DNA from: Amycolatopsis sp.
Lineage (GTDB): Bacteria > Actinomycetota > Actinomycetes > Mycobacteriales > Pseudonocardiaceae
Length of the DNA stretch: 64,000 nucleotides
Direction of reading: 5' to 3'
Assembly: GCF_025464955.1 (NCBI RefSeq)
Contig: NZ_JAODNM010000168.1
Location: 31,348-95,347 of the forward strand
The notes beneath the pieces are model-generated. The model saw only the letters and a list, made by a program, of their open reading frames with translations, searched no databases and was not told where the DNA came from. The translations under genes were made by a program, and so were the position numbers. Below are positions 8,265-18,891 of this stretch, piece after piece. Each line of letters begins with the position of its first letter. Position 1 is the stretch's first letter.

Positions 8265-9257
8265 TCAGTGTTGTCCGGCGTTCGGCGGCGCGGGTTCGTG
8301 TTCGATTACCGACGGCTCGGGGTCATGTGCCCCCAGTGCTGCTGTCCGGCTATTTCTGCGGAATTGTCCGGGTGCGCAGCCGAATTCGTGTTTGAAGGCA
8401 TGCGCGAAGGCGAACTCGGAGGTGTAGCCGACCTGTCGGGCGACTGTGGCCAGCGGTGTGTTGTCGTCACGCAGGTGTCGGGCGGCGAGGGTCATGCGCC
8501 ACCAGGTCAGGTAGGTGACGGGTGGTTGGCCGATCAGCGTGGTGAAGCGGCGTGCGAAGGTCGCCCTCGAGAGTCCGGCCTGGTTGGCGAGTTCGGCGAC
8601 TGTCCAACCGTGGCCGGGTTCGCTGTGGATGGCACGGAGGGCCACGGTGACAGCCGGGTCGTGCAGGGCAACTGCCCAACCGGCGGTGCGGTCGTCGGCC
8701 TGCTCGTCGAACCAGACTCGCAGAATATGCAGCAACAGGGCGTCCAGCAGAGCACGCAGCATGGCATCACTGCCCGGCCTGTCACGGTGGAGTTCGCCGT
8801 CGAGAAGGTCGATGACCGTTCCCAGCATCGTGTGGCGTGTGGTCGGCGCGGGGATGTGGATGACGCCGGGCAGATTCTCGAGCATGGGATGCGCGCGGGT
8901 TCGGTCCAGCAGGTACGCGCCGCACAGCATGACGATGTCGGAGGCTGGGTGGGGCGCAGGAGTCGGCGGTTTCTCGGGTTGGATCGTGCGCAGCGAGATC
9001 TGGCTGTCGACGAGCGGACCGTTCTCACTGTCGGCCAGGCCGTGGGCGCAACCGCGGGGAAGGAAGGCTATGTCTCCGGGTCGCAGCGCGATCGGCGTGC
9101 CGGTGGGCGGGAACAACCAGCACGTCCCTTGGAGCACGATGTGGAATCCGGCGGCGCCGGCAGCGGGAAACCGCCGGCCGAATGGAGCGCGGTGGCTGAC
9201 CCGCGCCGAATGAGGTTTGCCGATACGCATCGCCGTGACCACGTCGGATAGTACGTC
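8265..9257 (-). CDS. AraC-family regulator with cupin ligand domain
   Basis: 330 aa from GTG 9257 (V-D-V-L-S-D-V-V is the usual N-terminus of this subfamily). A longer frame reaches 9320 or 9371. The N-terminal half is a cupin (SARVSHRAPFGRRF, FLPRGCAHGL). The C-terminal ~100 residues carry two helix-turn-helix motifs: VAELANQAGLSRATFARRF and the P-x-x-Y-L-T-W-W-R-M linker with VARQVGYTSEFAFAHAFKHE. Such proteins sense small molecules and commonly control adjacent detoxification or oxidoreductase genes. It is divergent from the oxidoreductase at 9410 and upstream of the VOC gene. Confidence 0.85.
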   Translation of the reverse strand, partial: DVLSDVVTAMRIGKPHSARVSHRAPFGRRFPAAGAAGFHIVLQGTCWLFPPTGTPIALRPGDIAFLPRGCAHGLADSENGPLVDSQISLRTIQPEKPPTPAPHPASDIVMLCGAYLLDRTRAHPMLENLPGVIHIPAPTTRHTMLGTVIDLLDGELHRDRPGSDAMLRALLDALLLHILRVWFDEQADDRTAGWAVALHDPAVTVALRAIHSEPGHGWTVAELANQAGLSRATFARRFTTLIGQPPVTYLTWWRMTLAARHLRDDNTPLATVARQVGYTSEFAFAHAFKHEFGCAPGQFRRNSRTAALGAHDPEPSVIEHEPAPPNAGQH

Positions 9258-9409
9258 CACGTCATCAAGGATACCGCTTGACAACACCGGCGAGACGCCT
9301 GCGCATGAAATCGAGATCATGAGGTATGGAAAGTCTCGGCGTTGTGCTTTTAGATTCGTGGTGTCGCGCATCCCCCGAGGGCGCGCTGTCTCGAATCAGG
9401 AGTTGAAAG

Positions 9410-10456
9410 ATGCTGATCACCGTCTTCGGCGCGAACGGCTACCAAGCGAAACTTGTTCTGGGCGAGTTGTCGCGTCATGACGTGGATCTGCGGCTGGTCG
9501 GCCGCAACGCGGAACGAGTGGACGCCGCGGCGGCGGCAGTGGGGATTGTGGGCGCCGATCGCCGAGTGGCCACAGCCGAGGACCACACTGCGCTGGTTGC
9601 GGCCTTGGCGGGCAGCGATGTGGTCATCAACTGCGCGGGTCCGTTCACTGGCTCTGGCGAGGCGGTAGTGCGTGCCGCGATCGATGTCGGCGCCCACTAC
9701 CTCGACACCTCGGGCGAACAGCTGTATCTCAAATCGATCTTCGATACGTTTGCCGGCGCCGCCGAGCATGCGGGGGTGACAGTGCTGCCCTCGGCCAACG
9801 ACGGCTGTGTGCCCACCGACTTGCTGGCCCAGCTACTTGCCGAGCAGGCAGGTCCGTTCGCGGAGATCACGATCAGCCACGTCATCACCGGTGGGGGTGG
9901 ACCCTCCCGCGGGTCGCTGCGCTCTGTTCTGGCGACCATCGATGCGATGAGCATGGGAGGGCTCGCCTACGACAACGGACACTGGCGCACCGGCCTTCCG
10001 GCGCGGCGCTCAACGGTCACACTGCCCGACGGCCGGTCGGTCGACGTGGCGGGACTGCCTCTGTGCGAAGTCATCACAATCCCGCGACACGTGCAGGTCG
10101 GTTACGTGGAGGGCGTCGTCGAGGCAAGTCTGAAGGCTGCGCTCGGCAGGCCTATTCCGACGGAGTTGATCCAGAACCTCCCGGAGGGCCCCACCGAGCT
10201 GGACCGCAACCGCCAGCGGTTCACCTATGTGCTCGACGCGGTGGATCCGGAGGGCAAACCGACGCGCGGGGTGATCCAGGGAACAGATACCTACGGCACG
10301 ACCGCTGTTGTCGCGGTCGAAGCGGCGCGCCGGCTCGCCGCAGGAGAGTCCAAACCCGGAGTGCTCGCCCCCGCTCAAGCCTTCGATGCCACCGGCTTCC
10401 TCGAAGCGCTGTCCCACCATGGCTTGAGCTGGACCATCGACACAGACATGGCTTGA
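9410..10456 (+). CDS. Saccharopine dehydrogenase-like NAD(P) oxidoreductase
   Basis: 348 aa. The N-terminal Rossmann unit is ITVFGANGYQAKLVLGEL, with the T-G-R loop of typical relatives replaced by Q-A-K. CAGPFTGSGEAVVRAAIDVGAHYLDTSGE follows as separate conserved pieces, characteristic of the saccharopine dehydrogenase/trans-acting enoyl reductase superfamily. The central GGGGPSRGSLRSVL matches the family's catalytic-domain linker. The reaction is unknown; relatives reduce polyketide-like or lipid enoyl groups. It is cytosolic with no membrane segment. It is divergent from the AraC gene, which may regulate it. Confidence 0.75.
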   Translation: MLITVFGANGYQAKLVLGELSRHDVDLRLVGRNAERVDAAAAAVGIVGADRRVATAEDHTALVAALAGSDVVINCAGPFTGSGEAVVRAAIDVGAHYLDTSGEQLYLKSIFDTFAGAAEHAGVTVLPSANDGCVPTDLLAQLLAEQAGPFAEITISHVITGGGGPSRGSLRSVLATIDAMSMGGLAYDNGHWRTGLPARRSTVTLPDGRSVDVAGLPLCEVITIPRHVQVGYVEGVVEASLKAALGRPIPTELIQNLPEGPTELDRNRQRFTYVLDAVDPEGKPTRGVIQGTDTYGTTAVVAVEAARRLAAGESKPGVLAPAQAFDATGFLEALSHHGLSWTIDTDMA

Positions 10457-10541
10457 GGCTCAGGCGTCGGAGCGCATACGCCTACCGTAAGTCGCCGCGT
10501 CGGGAGCGATCCCGAACCATCAGCCGAGCCAGGTCGTCAGG

Positions 10542-12380
10542 TCAAGGCCGGAGGTAGCGAACCTGGTTTGGTTTGACGCGGTCGTAGTCGGCTCGGCCGG
10601 AGGCGTAGGCGGGGACGCCGACTTCCCACCAGGCACCGGCTTCGGTCCACGAGTTCGGTTGGGTGCGGACGACGACGACCGCTGGGCGGTGTTCGGACGA
10701 CGCCGCTTCGCGGGCCTTTTCATACGCGCCGCGGACGTCGTCGAGGCTCTCGGCGGTGAAGGTCGCGCAGCCCAATGCTTCTGCGTGGGCGGCGAAGTCG
10801 ACGCGTGGGGGTTGGGCGTGTCCGCTGCGGCAGTCCTCGTAGAAGTTGTTGAACGGCTTGCCGCCTTGACCTTGTTGCAGTCGCGCGATCACGGCATAGC
10901 CATCGTTGTCGCACACCACGGCGACAAAGCCGTGCCCGGCGAAGGCAGCCGAGAACAGTTCCGAGTTCAGCATCAGGTACGAGCCGTCGCCGAGCATCGT
11001 CGTGACGAGTCCGGCGGTGTGTGCCATCGCGGCTCCCCAAGCGCCCGCGAGTTCGTAGCCCATACAGGAGAAGCCGTACTCGACGTCCATTGTGGAGGTT
11101 CCGGTGGCACGCCAGCCGCCGATGAGTTCGCCGGGCATTCCGCCGGACGCGGTCATCACGTAGTCGTCCGGAGTGGACAGTTCGTTGACCACGCCGACGA
11201 TCTGGGCGTAGGTCGGGACTTCGCCGGTCGGGGCGCGCAGGGTGTCGATGTGCGCGTCCCACTTGCCGCGCTCGGTCGCCGCCCGCGAGGCCCATTCGAA
11301 GTCGACGGCCCAGCTTTCCAGTTGCGCGGACAGATCCGCGAGACCCGCGTCGGCGTCGCCGACAACCGCATGAGCGCCGTGCTTCACGGCGTCGAACCGG
11401 GCGGCGTTCAGGGTCACCAGGCGGACTTCGGGGGAGAAGACCGTCCAAGACGCGGTGGTGAAGTCCTGCAGCCTGGTTCCGACCGCCAGGACGACGTCCG
11501 CCTCCGCCGCGAGCACGTTCGCCGACGTCGAGCCGGTGACGCCCAGTGGACCGGCGTGTAGCGGATGGTCATGTGCGACGAGAGTGCGTCCGGCGGTCGT
11601 CTCGACGATCGGGATTCCGTGTCGTTCGGCGAAGTTCAGCGCCCGCTTTCCGGCGCCCGAATAGCGGACACCGCCGCCGAGCACCAGCAGCGGCCGCTTC
11701 GACGCGCGCAGGATGCTTGCGGCCTCGGTGAGCGACCGCTTGTCCGGTCGGGTCCGAAGTAGACGATGGGTGACCGGCGTGAAAAGCGACTCGGGGAAGT
11801 CGTACGTTTCGACCTGTACATCCTGCGGAAGCGCGAGTGTCACCGGCCCTGCTTCGGCAGGGTCGGTCAGCACCCGCGCGACCTGGGGCAGGGTCGCGAG
11901 TAGCTGTTCGGGGCGGGTGATCCGATCGAAATACCGGCTCACCGCGCGGAAGGCGTCGTTGACCGTGGCCGTCGCGTCGCCGAAACTTTCCACCTGCTGC
12001 AGCACTGGATCGGGCGCGCGGCTGGTGAACGTGTCGCCGGGCAGGAGCAGGACCGGCAGCCGGTTCGCGTGTGCGACGCCGGCCGCGGTCACCATGTTCA
12101 ACGCGCCGGGGCCGATCGACGACGTGACCACGCCGACCTGGCGACGGTCCGTGGCCTTGGCATAACCCACGGCGGCGAGGGCCATGCCCTGTTCTGTGTG
12201 TCCGCGCCAGACAGGAAGCTCGTCGCGGTACTCCTCCAACGCCGTGCCAAGGCCGAGGACGTTGCCGTGCCCGAAGATCGCGAACACTCCGGGGAACAGC
12301 GGGACCTCGCGGCCGTCAAGGGTTTCCGATCGCTGCGCGAGCAGCCAGCGGACCAGTGCCTGCGCGGTGGTGAGCTTCAT
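10542..12380 (-). CDS. iolD: 3D-(3,5/4)-trihydroxycyclohexane-1,2-dione hydrolase (IolD)
   Basis: 612 aa thiamine-diphosphate enzyme that opens the trihydroxycyclohexanedione ring to 5-deoxy-glucuronate in inositol catabolism. The PYR domain begins near residue 30 and includes the catalytic-type Glu in GHTEQGMALAAVGYAK. The central domain has PLLVLGGGVRYSG. The PP domain carries MLGDGSYLMLNSEL followed by CDNDGYAVI, the GDG...N cofactor motif. ATG 12380 overlaps the iolB stop by 4 bp. Last gene of the minus-strand iol operon. Length matches the family. Confidence 0.93.
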   Translation of the reverse strand: MKLTTAQALVRWLLAQRSETLDGREVPLFPGVFAIFGHGNVLGLGTALEEYRDELPVWRGHTEQGMALAAVGYAKATDRRQVGVVTSSIGPGALNMVTAAGVAHANRLPVLLLPGDTFTSRAPDPVLQQVESFGDATATVNDAFRAVSRYFDRITRPEQLLATLPQVARVLTDPAEAGPVTLALPQDVQVETYDFPESLFTPVTHRLLRTRPDKRSLTEAASILRASKRPLLVLGGGVRYSGAGKRALNFAERHGIPIVETTAGRTLVAHDHPLHAGPLGVTGSTSANVLAAEADVVLAVGTRLQDFTTASWTVFSPEVRLVTLNAARFDAVKHGAHAVVGDADAGLADLSAQLESWAVDFEWASRAATERGKWDAHIDTLRAPTGEVPTYAQIVGVVNELSTPDDYVMTASGGMPGELIGGWRATGTSTMDVEYGFSCMGYELAGAWGAAMAHTAGLVTTMLGDGSYLMLNSELFSAAFAGHGFVAVVCDNDGYAVIARLQQGQGGKPFNNFYEDCRSGHAQPPRVDFAAHAEALGCATFTAESLDDVRGAYEKAREAASSEHRPAVVVVRTQPNSWTEAGAWWEVGVPAYASGRADYDRVKPNQVRYLRP

Positions 12381-13267
12381 CGGACCCTGCCTTCGGCACT
12401 CGTCACCGGGCACCGCGGATCGGTGTCCTGGTCGTTCCAGGTGTCGCGGACCCAGCCGTGCGCGGGGTCGTCGCAGAACGCCATGGACCGCTCGTCGGCC
12501 GGCCCGGCCAGCACGTTCAGGTAGTACATCGGGTAGCCGGGCGCGGCGACACAGGGCCCGTGGTACCCCCGCGGAATCAGGAAGACGTCCCCGTCGCGGA
12601 CCGCGACATCCTCGTCGAGTTCACCGTCCGATGTGTACGTCCGATGCAGACCGAAGCCTTCGCGCGACGGTGTCACGCCGTCACGGCCGGCGATCCGGAA
12701 GTAGTAGATCTCCTCGTTCACGACCTCGCACTCAGTCGCCACGTCGTGCTTGTGCGGCGGGTAAGAAGACCAGTTGCCGCCGGGCGTGATCAACTCGCAG
12801 GCGTTCAGCTTGTCCGCGTGGTCCCACACTCCGGGCGTGCCGAAATTCGTCACCTGCCGGGTCGCCTGGCCGGCCCCGCGCACCTCGACCGGGACCTTCT
12901 CAGCCGGTCCGTACCGCGGCTCGAGCCGACGTCCGCACCTCGCCATGGGCAGAGCGAGTTCGCAGCCATCCACACTGGAAAGCTCGACTTCCGCGTCACG
13001 CGGCACGTAAGCGAAGTCGGTCACCCTGGTGAATACGGACTCCCGCCCCGTGAGTTCGAACACGAGTCCGGCTACGCGGACCGTGCACCCGCCGGTCAAC
13101 GGCAGGACGAACGCTTCGAACACTCCCGTGTGGACAACGCGCACCTCGCCCGGTGCAAGCGTGAGTACGCGCAACCCGGTGAGGTTCCAGCCAGCCGACT
13201 CCGGGGAAAGCAGGACCGGGTCGTTCCCGTCCGTGAGGGTCCCGAGTGGACGGTGCAACCGGCTCAT
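12377..13267 (-). CDS. iolB: 5-deoxy-glucuronate isomerase (IolB)
   Basis: 296 aa bicupin enzyme converting 5-deoxy-glucuronate to 2-deoxy-5-keto-gluconate. The family signature is present around residues 165-190: WSSYPPHKHDV followed by EEIYYFRI, giving the His-x-His and Glu metal ligands. A second block, VFLIPRGYHGPCVAAPGY, supplies the later His. Cytosolic. It overlaps iolD (downstream) and the aldolase gene (upstream) by 4 bp each, implying translational coupling. Confidence 0.93.
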   Translation of the reverse strand: MSRLHRPLGTLTDGNDPVLLSPESAGWNLTGLRVLTLAPGEVRVVHTGVFEAFVLPLTGGCTVRVAGLVFELTGRESVFTRVTDFAYVPRDAEVELSSVDGCELALPMARCGRRLEPRYGPAEKVPVEVRGAGQATRQVTNFGTPGVWDHADKLNACELITPGGNWSSYPPHKHDVATECEVVNEEIYYFRIAGRDGVTPSREGFGLHRTYTSDGELDEDVAVRDGDVFLIPRGYHGPCVAAPGYPMYYLNVLAGPADERSMAFCDDPAHGWVRDTWNDQDTDPRCPVTSAEGRVR

Positions 13268-14157
13268 TTCGCGGCCTCCAAGACCTTCGCGGCGGCATCG
13301 ACAGCGGCGCTGACATCGCCGTCAGGCGGGTACAGCAGGGCGCGGCCGACCACCAGCCCGCGCACCGCGTCGTGGTGCAGGGTGCGACCCCAGGACGCGA
13401 GGTCCGCGGCCGGGTCGTCGGACGGGACACCACCGAGCACGACGACCGGCAGCGTGGTCGCGTCCAACGCGGCCGCGTCGTCCGGTGAGGGCAGCTTCAG
13501 CCAGGTGTACGCGGACGTCACGCCGATGCCCGAGGCTACGGTGACAGCGCGAGCGAGCGAAGCGGAGTCCTTGTGCAGAATCAGTTTTCCCGACGCGTCG
13601 CGAACGTAGGGCAGTGGCTCGATCATCGCGATCAGCCGGTGTGAAGCAAGTTCCGACACTGCTTCAGCGCACGCCTGCAACGTCGGCACGGTTCCGGGGT
13701 CGGCATCGACCAGCCGCAGCAGCATCTTCCCGCCGTCGAGACCGAAGTCCGCGATGGACTGCGCGTCGTAGCCGGTGAACCGGTCGTCGATCTCCCAGTC
13801 CGCCCCCGCCAGGCCGCCGCGGTTCATCGAGCCGATGACGATCTTGTCGTCGAGCGCGCCGAGCAGCAGGAGCTCCTCGACGACGTCCGGTGTCCCGAGT
13901 AGACCGTCGACTGCCGGGTTCTCCAACGCCACCAGGAGTCGCTCGAGCAGAGAACGCCGATCAGCCATGGCCATCGGGTCCCCGCCGACCCCGAGCGCGC
14001 CCCTCGCCGGGTGGTCGGCCGCGACCAGGAACAGCGTCCCGTTGCCGGAAAGCAGCCGGGGACGGCGCTTCCGCGTGTCGTATGCCCGCTTGACCGCACC
14101 GGGATCGTTCGCCCTGGTGCGCAGCAGCGCCCGCCAGCGTTCGTCGGTCAGGATCAA
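13264..14157 (-). CDS. Cgl0158-type (beta/alpha)8 aldolase, probable IolJ-like step
   Basis: 297 aa TIM-barrel protein of the deoxyribose-phosphate aldolase-like group found in actinobacterial iol clusters (Cgl0158 family). Visible barrel elements are GTLFLVAADHPARGALG, KIVIGSMNRGG, GKMLLRL, LIAMIEPLPY, AYTWLKLPSP with the likely Schiff-base lysine, and TLPVVVLGG. By position it should split 2-deoxy-5-keto-gluconate 6-phosphate into dihydroxyacetone phosphate and malonate semialdehyde, replacing IolJ. The reaction is inferred from context. It sits between iolC and iolB with 4-bp overlaps on both sides. Confidence 0.75.
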   Translation of the reverse strand: MILTDERWRALLRTRANDPGAVKRAYDTRKRRPRLLSGNGTLFLVAADHPARGALGVGGDPMAMADRRSLLERLLVALENPAVDGLLGTPDVVEELLLLGALDDKIVIGSMNRGGLAGADWEIDDRFTGYDAQSIADFGLDGGKMLLRLVDADPGTVPTLQACAEAVSELASHRLIAMIEPLPYVRDASGKLILHKDSASLARAVTVASGIGVTSAYTWLKLPSPDDAAALDATTLPVVVLGGVPSDDPAADLASWGRTLHHDAVRGLVVGRALLYPPDGDVSAAVDAAAKVLEAAK

Positions 14158-15079
14158 AGCAGCTCCTCGATCTCTTCGGGAAAGGGCATCGCGTCGGCGC
14201 AGGCGAGCCGCGACGCGACAAGTGCCCCGGCGACGTTGGCGTACCTGGCGATCCGGACCGGGTCCCAGCCGGACAGCAGCCCGTGGATCAGCGCACCGCC
14301 GAACCCGTCACCCGCACCGAGTCCACAGACGACTTCGACGGGCGTGGGTTGTACCGTCCAGGATCCCTCGGGCGTCGCGACGAGGACACCGTCGGCGCCC
14401 TTCTTGATGACCGCCAGCTTGACCCCGCGGGCGAGCATCCGCCGCGCGGCCTCGTCCGGATCGGCAGTGCCGACGGCGACCTCGACCTCGGCGCGGTTGC
14501 CGACCGCGACCGTGACGTGGTCGAGCATCCAGCCGATCTCGGCCCGTGCGGTGTCCACATCGGGCCAGAACATCGGCCGGTAGTCCAGGTCCAGCACGGT
14601 GTGCTCGCGCCCAGCCCGATGCTCCAGCATCTTGCGCTGCGTGCTCCGCGCCGGTTCCGTCGAAACGCCGGTGCCGGTGACCCACAACAGCGGGACGCTT
14701 TCGACGAGGTCCCACGGCACGTCCGACTCGGTGAGCGTGAGATCCGGCGCGATGGGCGACCGGTAGAACAGCAGCGGCGGATCGGCGGGCGGGTCGAGCG
14801 CGCAGAACACCACGGGCGTCTGGAGATCCTCGGCCGTGCCGACGTGGTCCGGCGACACTCCGAACCCGGTCAGCGCGTCCCGCACGTAGTCGCCGAAGCC
14901 GTCCGGACCGACCTTGGTCAGCACCGCGGTCCGGCGGCCGAGCCGCGCGGCGGCGACGGCGACGTTGGTCGCCGTCCCGCCGAGCGATTTGGCGAACGTT
15001 TCGACCCGGGCCAGCGGAACCCCGCTCTGCTCGGGGTACAGGTCCACGCCGACCCTGCCGACCGTCAGTGCTTCCAGAC

Positions 15080-15083
<4 letters not shown>
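14154..15083 (-). CDS. iolC: 5-dehydro-2-deoxygluconokinase (IolC), PfkB family
   Basis: 309 aa ribokinase/PfkB-fold kinase. It has an N-terminal VGRVGVDLYPEQ substrate strand and GGTATNVAVAAARLG near residue 35 (PfkB signature 1). Signature 2 is VVCGLGAGDGFGGALIHGL near residue 255, with the catalytic Asp in GAGDGF. It phosphorylates 2-deoxy-5-keto-gluconate with ATP ahead of the aldolase step. The gene overlaps the aldolase gene and the ABC ATPase gene by 4 bp. Confidence 0.9.
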
Positions 15084-15858
<775 letters not shown>

Positions 15859-15862
<4 letters not shown>

Positions 15863-16917
15863 CGCCGCACCTTTTCCGCTCGACGCCGGAAGGCGTTGTT
15901 GACCAGCACCGCCGCGAGCAGCATCACCCCGAGGAACAGCATGAACCAGTCGCTGTCCCAGCGGGCGAAGACGATGCCTTGGCGGGCCATGCCGAAGATC
16001 AGCGCACCGATCGCGGCACCCACGGCCGAGCCGAAGCCGCCGGTCAGCAGGCAGCCGCCGATGACGGCCGCGATGATGTACTGGAACTCCAGCCCGATGC
16101 CCTGGTTGGCCTGGACGGTGGCGAACCGCAGGATGTTGATCGAGCCGACCAGCCAGGCCGCGGCGGCCGTGGTCATGAACAGCAGGATCTTCGTGCGCAC
16201 CACGGGAACGCCGACCGCGCGGGAGCTGACGGCCGAGCCGCCGACCGCGAAGATCCAGTTCCCGAACTTCGTCCGCAGCAGGACCCACGCCCCGACCGCG
16301 GCCACGGCGATCCACCAGAGGATCGACACCTGGAACTGCGTGCCGCCGATGTCGATAGTGGACGCGAAGAGCGAACCCGCCGAGGCGTAACCACTTGTGC
16401 TGCGCATGCCCGAGACCTGCACGGTCCCGGTGACCAGCTTGGTCACGCCGAGGTTGATGCCTTGCAACGCAAGGAACGTGCCGAGCGTGACGATGAAGCT
16501 CGGCAGCCCGGTGCGCATCACCAGCCAGCCGTTGAACGCGCCGACGGCGAGGGCAAAGGCCAGCGACACGAGCAGCGCGAGCCAGACGTTCCAGCCCAGT
16601 TGCGTCGCCAGGATCGCGGTGACCAGCGACGTCGACGCCGTCATCACCCCGGCGGAGAGGTCGAACTCGCCGCCGATCATCAGCAGCGACACCGCGATGG
16701 CCGGGATGCCCAGCGTCGAAGCGTCGTCGAGCCAGTTCGCCGCGCCGCCGGCGCTGAAGAACTGACCGGCGACGATCGAGAAGAACACGAAGACCAGTAC
16801 CGCGCCGAGGGCCGCGCCGATCTCCGGCCGCACGATCAACCGGCTCGTCAGCCCCGGTTTCGCCACCCGTTCGTCCACTGTGTCCGAAGGCGGGGACGCC
16901 GGTGTATCGACGGTCAT
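15859..16917 (-). CDS. Sugar ABC transporter permease (probable inositol uptake)
   Basis: 352 aa polytopic membrane protein of the BPD_transp_2 (RbsC-like) family. A ~30-residue cytosolic N-terminus precedes about ten hydrophobic segments. Family landmarks include GGEFDLSAGVMTA near residue 95, FNGWLVMRTGLPSFIVTLGT, and GGCLLTGGFGSAVGAAIGAL near the C-terminus. It forms the channel of the importer with the adjacent ATPase and lipoprotein. It overlaps both neighbours by 4 bp. Confidence 0.88.
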
Positions 16918-17927
16918 CGAGTACCCCTTGCCACGTAGGCGCCGATCTTGTCCACGTTGGACTTGTCGACGAAGTTCGGCCCGGTGAGGATCGGCTTACC
17001 GGCGCCGATGATGTTCGCGTTGTCGTGGTAGAGCTTCAGCATCGTCACCGGCAGGTAGCCCTGCTCGTACTGCTGCTGGTCGACGGCGAACTGCACGTCG
17101 CCCGACTTGATCGCGGTGACGACGTCGGAGTTGAGGTCGAAGGTGCCGACCTGGGCCTTCGAGCCCGCGGACTTGACCGCGCTGACGGCCAGCGCCGCGA
17201 CCTGGGAGTTCAGCGTCAGCACCGCGTCGATCGACGGGTCGGCCTGGACCGCGCCCTTGATGCGGGACTCGGTGTCGGTCGGGTTGGTGATGTCGACCTG
17301 CAGTGTCTGCACGTTGCCGGCGAAGCCCTGCTTGGCACCGTCACAGCGCTGGGCCTGGCCGACGTTGCCGGCCTCGTGGATGACACACAGGAGCTTGGTC
17401 TTGCCGAGCGCCTTGAACTTCGCGCCCGCCTGCTGGCCGGCGATGCTCTCGTTCTGGCCGACGTGCGCGAGTGCGCCGTACGCCGCGCTCTGGTCTTCAC
17501 CGGAGTTGATGGTGATCACCGGAATGCCGGCCGCGACGGCCTTCTGGATCGACGGCTTGAGCGCCTCCGGGTTGGCCATGGAGATGACCAGGCCCCCGAC
17601 CTTCTGAGCGACGGCGTTGTCGATCAGCTTGGCCTGGTTTCCGGGGTCGCCGTCGGAGTTGTAGTCGACCTTGACGCCCAGCTGCTTCCCGGCGGCCTCG
17701 GCGCCGTTCTTGACGACGTTCCAGAAGGCGTCACCGGCGGTGCCGTGGGTGATGACCGCGAGGGTCAGCTGACCGGACGATGCGGGCTGATCCGACGGTG
17801 CGTTGGTGGGTGCTTGGGTGGCGGTGGGACCGGTGCAGGCAGTGAGCAGGAGCGCACCGGCAGCGGCCAGCAGGCCGAGTCGGAACCTGCGTTTGACCGG
17901 GGAACTGGGGGATGGGGCAGACTTCAT
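16914..17927 (-). CDS. Sugar ABC transporter substrate-binding lipoprotein
   Basis: 337 aa from ATG 17927, preceded by AGGAG. The signal peptide is KRRFRLGLLAAAGALLLTAC with lipobox LTAC at about residue 32, so the mature protein is lipid-anchored outside the membrane. The mature part is a periplasmic-binding-protein type 1 fold (LTLAVITHGTAGDAFWNVV, DAVLTLNSQVAALA, VGTFDLNSDV), close to ribose/inositol binding proteins. A Pro/Thr/Ser linker follows the Cys. It is the first transporter gene, 30 bases after the TIM-barrel gene stop. The ligand is inferred to be an inositol. Confidence 0.88.
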   Translation of the reverse strand: MKSAPSPSSPVKRRFRLGLLAAAGALLLTACTGPTATQAPTNAPSDQPASSGQLTLAVITHGTAGDAFWNVVKNGAEAAGKQLGVKVDYNSDGDPGNQAKLIDNAVAQKVGGLVISMANPEALKPSIQKAVAAGIPVITINSGEDQSAAYGALAHVGQNESIAGQQAGAKFKALGKTKLLCVIHEAGNVGQAQRCDGAKQGFAGNVQTLQVDITNPTDTESRIKGAVQADPSIDAVLTLNSQVAALAVSAVKSAGSKAQVGTFDLNSDVVTAIKSGDVQFAVDQQQYEQGYLPVTMLKLYHDNANIIGAGKPILTGPNFVDKSNVDKIGAYVARGTR

Positions 17928-17957
17928 TGTCTTCTCCTGTGTTGGGCGGGACACGGG

Positions 17958-18851
17958 CTACGCGATCGGCAGGCGGCTGACGATGTCGTGGAGGTAGGAC
18001 AGGCTCCGGCTGGCGTCCTTCTTGGGACCGTCGTCGGGGCTCGACTCGCCGAGGGCGGTGTCCTGCTCGAGGACGTACCACCCGTCATAACCGGCCTGCC
18101 GGACCGACCTGACCAACGCTTCGATGTCCACGTCCCCGTCTCCGAGAGGGCTGTACAGCCCCTTGCCGACCGCTTCGGTGTAGGACATCGTGCCACCGCG
18201 GACGGCTTCGGCAAGCTCGCCGCGCACGTCCTTGAGGTGCAGGTGCCCGATCCGGCCGGGGTGCCGCCGCGCGAGCGCGACCGGGTCGGTGCCGCCGATC
18301 AGCAGGTGGCCGGTGTCGAGGCACAGGTCGACGTCGGAACCGGCGAGGAAGCGCTCGACCTCGGCTTCGGTTTCGACATGCGTGCCGACATGGGGATGGA
18401 CGACGGCGCGCAGCCCGTGGGTCGCCGCGATGTCGCGGATCTTGCCCGCGGTGTCGAACAGCGTCCGCCATTCGTCTTCGGTCAGCGCGGGCCGTTCGTC
18501 GTAACCGTCGAGCCCGGTCGCGGCCGCGACCACCAGTACCTCGGCCCCGCAGGCGGCGAACAGCGCGGCGGAGTCCTCGGCCGCGGCCAGCGCCGCGTCC
18601 TGCGCGGTGTGCAGTTCGATCGCGAGGAACCCGCCGATCAGGCGCAGGTCGTGCGTGCCGAGCAGGGCGCGCAGCTCGGCCGGCTCGCGGGGGAGGTACC
18701 CGGGCGGGCCGAGTTCGGTGGCGTGGATACCGAGCTCCGCCATTTCCCCGAGCACGGTCCCCGCTTGTAGTTCACGGCCCCAGCCCGGGACTTCGCACAC
18801 CCCCCACGAGATGGGGGCCGCGGCTACCCGAAGGTCGGACTGCGTGGTCAT
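17958..18851 (-). CDS. iolE: TIM-barrel isomerase/dehydratase of inositol catabolism (IolE/IolH-type)
   Basis: 297 aa from ATG 18851 (GGAG eight bases upstream). The xylose-isomerase-like TIM barrel shows AAAPISWGVCEVPGWG, a start typical of actinobacterial IolE, then TELGPPGYLP, VVHPHVGTHVE, LCLDTGHLLIGG, HLHLKDVR and a late Glu in YVLEQD. His, Asp, Glu metal ligands are thus in place. Most likely inosose dehydratase (2-keto-myo-inositol to the diketone IolD uses); an IolI/IolH isomerase role is the alternative. First gene of the minus-strand operon, next to the operators. Confidence 0.75.
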   Translation of the reverse strand: MTTQSDLRVAAAPISWGVCEVPGWGRELQAGTVLGEMAELGIHATELGPPGYLPREPAELRALLGTHDLRLIGGFLAIELHTAQDAALAAAEDSAALFAACGAEVLVVAAATGLDGYDERPALTEDEWRTLFDTAGKIRDIAATHGLRAVVHPHVGTHVETEAEVERFLAGSDVDLCLDTGHLLIGGTDPVALARRHPGRIGHLHLKDVRGELAEAVRGGTMSYTEAVGKGLYSPLGDGDVDIEALVRSVRQAGYDGWYVLEQDTALGESSPDDGPKKDASRSLSYLHDIVSRLPIA

Positions 18852-18891
18852 CGGCGTCACTCCTGTGCGTCGGCGCTGGTGGTGGGGCTTG

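Noticed and set aside
16902..18770. 622-codon plus-strand frame across the binding protein and isomerase genes
   Set aside because: Spans two motif-complete minus-strand genes, so it is a shadow frame.
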